Positions 61,850-64,000 of a stretch of DNA of 64,000 bases are shown here, piece by piece. Location: assembly GCA_934663775.1 (NCBI GenBank), contig CAKUKU010000005.1:1-64000 (forward strand), given 5' to 3'. Source of the DNA: an uncultured Ellagibacter sp. (GTDB taxonomy: Bacteria > Actinomycetota > Coriobacteriia > Coriobacteriales > Eggerthellaceae). Made by a program: the position numbers and the translations under genes. Each line of letters begins with the position of its first letter. The first letter of the stretch is position 1. The notes under the pieces are model-generated. The model had not been told where the DNA came from, ran no database searches, and worked only from the letters and a program-made list of their open reading frames with translations.

Positions 61850-64000
61850 ATGGGGGAAGTGGCAAGCTCGCATGTCGGGCTAACTCGAAGAAGCTTTCTC
61901 AAAACCGCTGGTGCTGCAGGAGCCTTGGGCTTAGCGGGCGCAGCGGGAATGACGTCTTCCAGCAATTGGCTGGCTCCTGTCGAGGCGAATGCCGACGAGG
62001 GGGCAGAGGAGCGCGTTGCGTATACCTACCATCAAAAGCATTGCCGTGGCAACTGCATGCTGAAATGCACGGTACGCGACGGTCGGCTTTGCAAAATCGA
62101 GCCCAATATGGCTGCAGCTAAGGGTTTCCAGTCGGTGTGCTTGAAGGGATTATCCGAAATCCAGCATGTTTACAGCGCCGATCGCATCCAGTCTCCGATG
62201 AAGCGTGTTGGCGAGCGCGGTTCCGGGGAATTCGTTGCTATCAGCTGGGATGAGGCTCTCGATATCTTTTCCGAGAATGTGAAGTCATGTTGGGATAAGT
62301 ATGGCAAGAGCAGCGTGTACCTCGCCGCGGCAACCGAGTCGGAAATATCCAACATGCGCAATATCATGCAATGCGGGTATACCTCGTACCACGGCATCGA
62401 TATCGGCATCTCAAACGGGCTGGCGCCTATGTTCGGGTTTAAGGCGGCTTCCGCGGTTAACGATATCCGCGACTGGAAAAACTGCAAGACCTTTATCGCA
62501 ATCAGCTTGAACTTCATCGAGACGAGCCTCACGCATTCGCGCCACTACTTCAATGCGATGGAAGCGGGAATGCACACGATCGTGATCGATCCGCACTATA
62601 GCTCGATGGCCTCGAAAAGCGATGAGTGGATTCCCATCGAGCCTGGTGCCGATGGGGCTTTTTACCTGGGAATGGCAAGCAGCATCATCGACAACAAGTG
62701 GTACGACGAGGCGTTTATGCGCGATCACACCACGTTCCCGTTCCTCGTTTCTGCCGCCGATGGGACTATGCTCAAAAGCCCTGACGGGGACTTCATGGTG
62801 TGGGACCCGACGACTTCTGCTCCAAAAGCCTACACGGCGATCGACGAGCAAACGCCCCTCGAGGGTGAGTTCGACTACGAGGGCGCGACGTACGCCACCG
62901 TGTTCACGTTGCTTAAAGAAAGCCAAAAGGCGCAAAGCGTCGAGTGGGCTGCCGGCGTAACGAAGATTCCCGAAAGCGAAATCGAGCGCATCGCCAAGAT
63001 GTATGCCCTAGACACTCCTTCTGTGCTTGCTATCGGGCAAGGCGGGTGCGATAAGTACAACAACTCCGATATTGCAGGCCATGCGGCGGGTATCCTTGCT
63101 GCCCTTACGGGAAACATTGGAAAACCGGGAACTGGATTGGGATACCCCGGCAATGGAGGCTACGCAAGTGCGACGTTGCCCAGTTGGCCGCTTAAACCCG
63201 AGATGAAAACCTCTTCCTTTAAAACTCCCGTGTACGAGCTTCCGTATGTCGAGAATGACATTCGCTGCTACATCACGCTGGGAGACCAGATCATGCAGCA
63301 TTTCGCGGACTTGAATAACGTCTACGAATGGCTCAAGACCTTGGACTTCGTGTGCTATATCGACATTCATGCGATTTCGGGCTCGCAGTATGCAGATCTT
63401 ATCCTGCCTATTTCCTCTCGCTTCGAAAGCGAGGCGGAAGTCGGGGGTGTTCAGGCTGTTCGCGACCATATCATGCTGCGCGAGAAGGTGATAGAGCCGC
63501 TGTTCGAGAGCAAGTCGGAATACGAGCTTGAGCGCATGCTCATGGACTCTTTGGGGCTGGGCGACGTCATGCATAAGACGACCGAGGAATTGGTTTCCTA
63601 TCAGCTTGCGAACATCAAGAGCCCTCTCGTCGATCAGGTAACTATCGAATCTTTGCAGGCGAATCAGGGAGTTATGACGGTAAAGAATGCGGATACGCCG
63701 TACTGCCCGATGAAGTCGCTCAAATTTCCCTCTCCGACCGGAAGGCTCGAAGTCTACTACGACAAGTATCTCAAATTCGGCCAGGCCCTTCCCGTTTTCG
63801 AGTATCCGGAGGAAACGGCGCCCGATAGCGATGTGCGAGCGAAGTACCCTCTGCAGTACGCGCAATCGAGAACCCGCTTCCATATCCACGATCAGTTCTG
63901 CGATAGCACCTGGATCCAAGAGCTGTACAAAACATGCGTGGAGATGAATCCGGTCGACATGAAATCCCGAGGCTTGTCCGACAAAGACGACGTCGTTGTC
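61850..64000 (+). CDS. Tat-exported molybdopterin oxidoreductase (DMSO reductase family), N-terminal 717 residues
   Basis: Starts at ATG 61850 with GAGGAGAGG upstream and stays open to the right edge. Twin-arginine signal LTRRSFLKTAGAAGA; mature protein from about residue 48. Fe-S site C65-x3-C69-x3-C73 and C97 followed by LKG. The molybdopterin-binding core continues through YITLGDQIMQHFADL and DLILPISSRFESEAEVGG. The molybdenum ligand is not certain; a serine in GISNG is one candidate. It resembles the catalytic subunits many gut Coriobacteriia use as respiratory reductases, including catechol dehydroxylases. The substrate cannot be told. Confidence 0.9.
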   Translation, partial: MGEVASSHVGLTRRSFLKTAGAAGALGLAGAAGMTSSSNWLAPVEANADEGAEERVAYTYHQKHCRGNCMLKCTVRDGRLCKIEPNMAAAKGFQSVCLKGLSEIQHVYSADRIQSPMKRVGERGSGEFVAISWDEALDIFSENVKSCWDKYGKSSVYLAAATESEISNMRNIMQCGYTSYHGIDIGISNGLAPMFGFKAASAVNDIRDWKNCKTFIAISLNFIETSLTHSRHYFNAMEAGMHTIVIDPHYSSMASKSDEWIPIEPGADGAFYLGMASSIIDNKWYDEAFMRDHTTFPFLVSAADGTMLKSPDGDFMVWDPTTSAPKAYTAIDEQTPLEGEFDYEGATYATVFTLLKESQKAQSVEWAAGVTKIPESEIERIAKMYALDTPSVLAIGQGGCDKYNNSDIAGHAAGILAALTGNIGKPGTGLGYPGNGGYASATLPSWPLKPEMKTSSFKTPVYELPYVENDIRCYITLGDQIMQHFADLNNVYEWLKTLDFVCYIDIHAISGSQYADLILPISSRFESEAEVGGVQAVRDHIMLREKVIEPLFESKSEYELERMLMDSLGLGDVMHKTTEELVSYQLANIKSPLVDQVTIESLQANQGVMTVKNADTPYCPMKSLKFPSPTGRLEVYYDKYLKFGQALPVFEYPEETAPDSDVRAKYPLQYAQSRTRFHIHDQFCDSTWIQELYKTCVEMNPVDMKSRGLSDKDDVVV

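Overview
The window reads as one contiguous, GC-rich piece of a bacterial chromosome, most likely an anaerobic actinobacterium of the Coriobacteriia (Eggerthellales-like). That placement is an inference. It rests on the GC-rich coding bias, frequent GTG/TTG starts, a type Ic aspartate aminotransferase, pyruvate:ferredoxin oxidoreductase, a Tat-exported molybdopterin oxidoreductase with an NrfD-type protein nearby, and the gene orders tRNA-tuf-rpmG-tRNA-secE-nusG-rplKA and panBCD. No rRNA, CRISPR array or complete insertion sequence was seen.

Layout. 1-1632: the right end of an integrative element (tyrosine integrase running off the left edge, excisionase-like gene, divergent XRE regulator, five copies of an operator-like palindrome, putative integrase arm sites) abutting the 3' end of guaA, a known island insertion site. 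1633-3237: guaA (minus). 3447-13334: a ribosomal protein cluster that starts abruptly at rplB (no rpsJ/rplC/rplD/rplW) and runs through spc-type genes to secY and adk, with internal promoters followed by strong hairpins. 13443-15623: a GT-C-like membrane protein, probably on a leaderless mRNA.

15707-28747: an amino-sugar and sialic acid region. nagB and nagA are on the plus strand. nanE, nanK, nanA, a dipeptide-family ABC transporter (binding protein, permease, permease-ATPase fusion, ATPase) and an SGNH esterase are on the minus strand. Together they could import sialic acid, possibly de-O-acetylate it, and convert it through ManNAc, ManNAc-6-P, GlcNAc-6-P and GlcN-6-P to fructose-6-P. 29228-32776: pyruvate:ferredoxin oxidoreductase. 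33103-46200: a methyltransferase, a membrane protein of unknown function, a zinc ribbon, AddB and AddA, an aminotransferase, a sodium:solute symporter and a secreted NlpC/P60 hydrolase.

46390-51715: tRNA-Tyr, tRNA-Thr, tRNA-Met, tuf, rpmG, tRNA-Trp, secE, nusG, rplK, rplA and map. 51751-58065: an ATP-grasp ligase, murJ, nadK and panDCB. 58066-59166: about 1.1 kb of repeat-rich DNA without a credible gene. 59167-64000: an NrfD-like membrane protein, a YtrA-type GntR regulator, an SPFH protein and a molybdopterin oxidoreductase that runs off the right edge and has a perfect palindrome over its promoter.

Points most worth a second look are the palindrome array at the guaA island, a dispersed inverted-repeat family with a shared tail (three copies), two further long inverted-repeat elements, the sialic acid locus with its fused transporter and esterase, and the palindrome-controlled molybdoenzyme.
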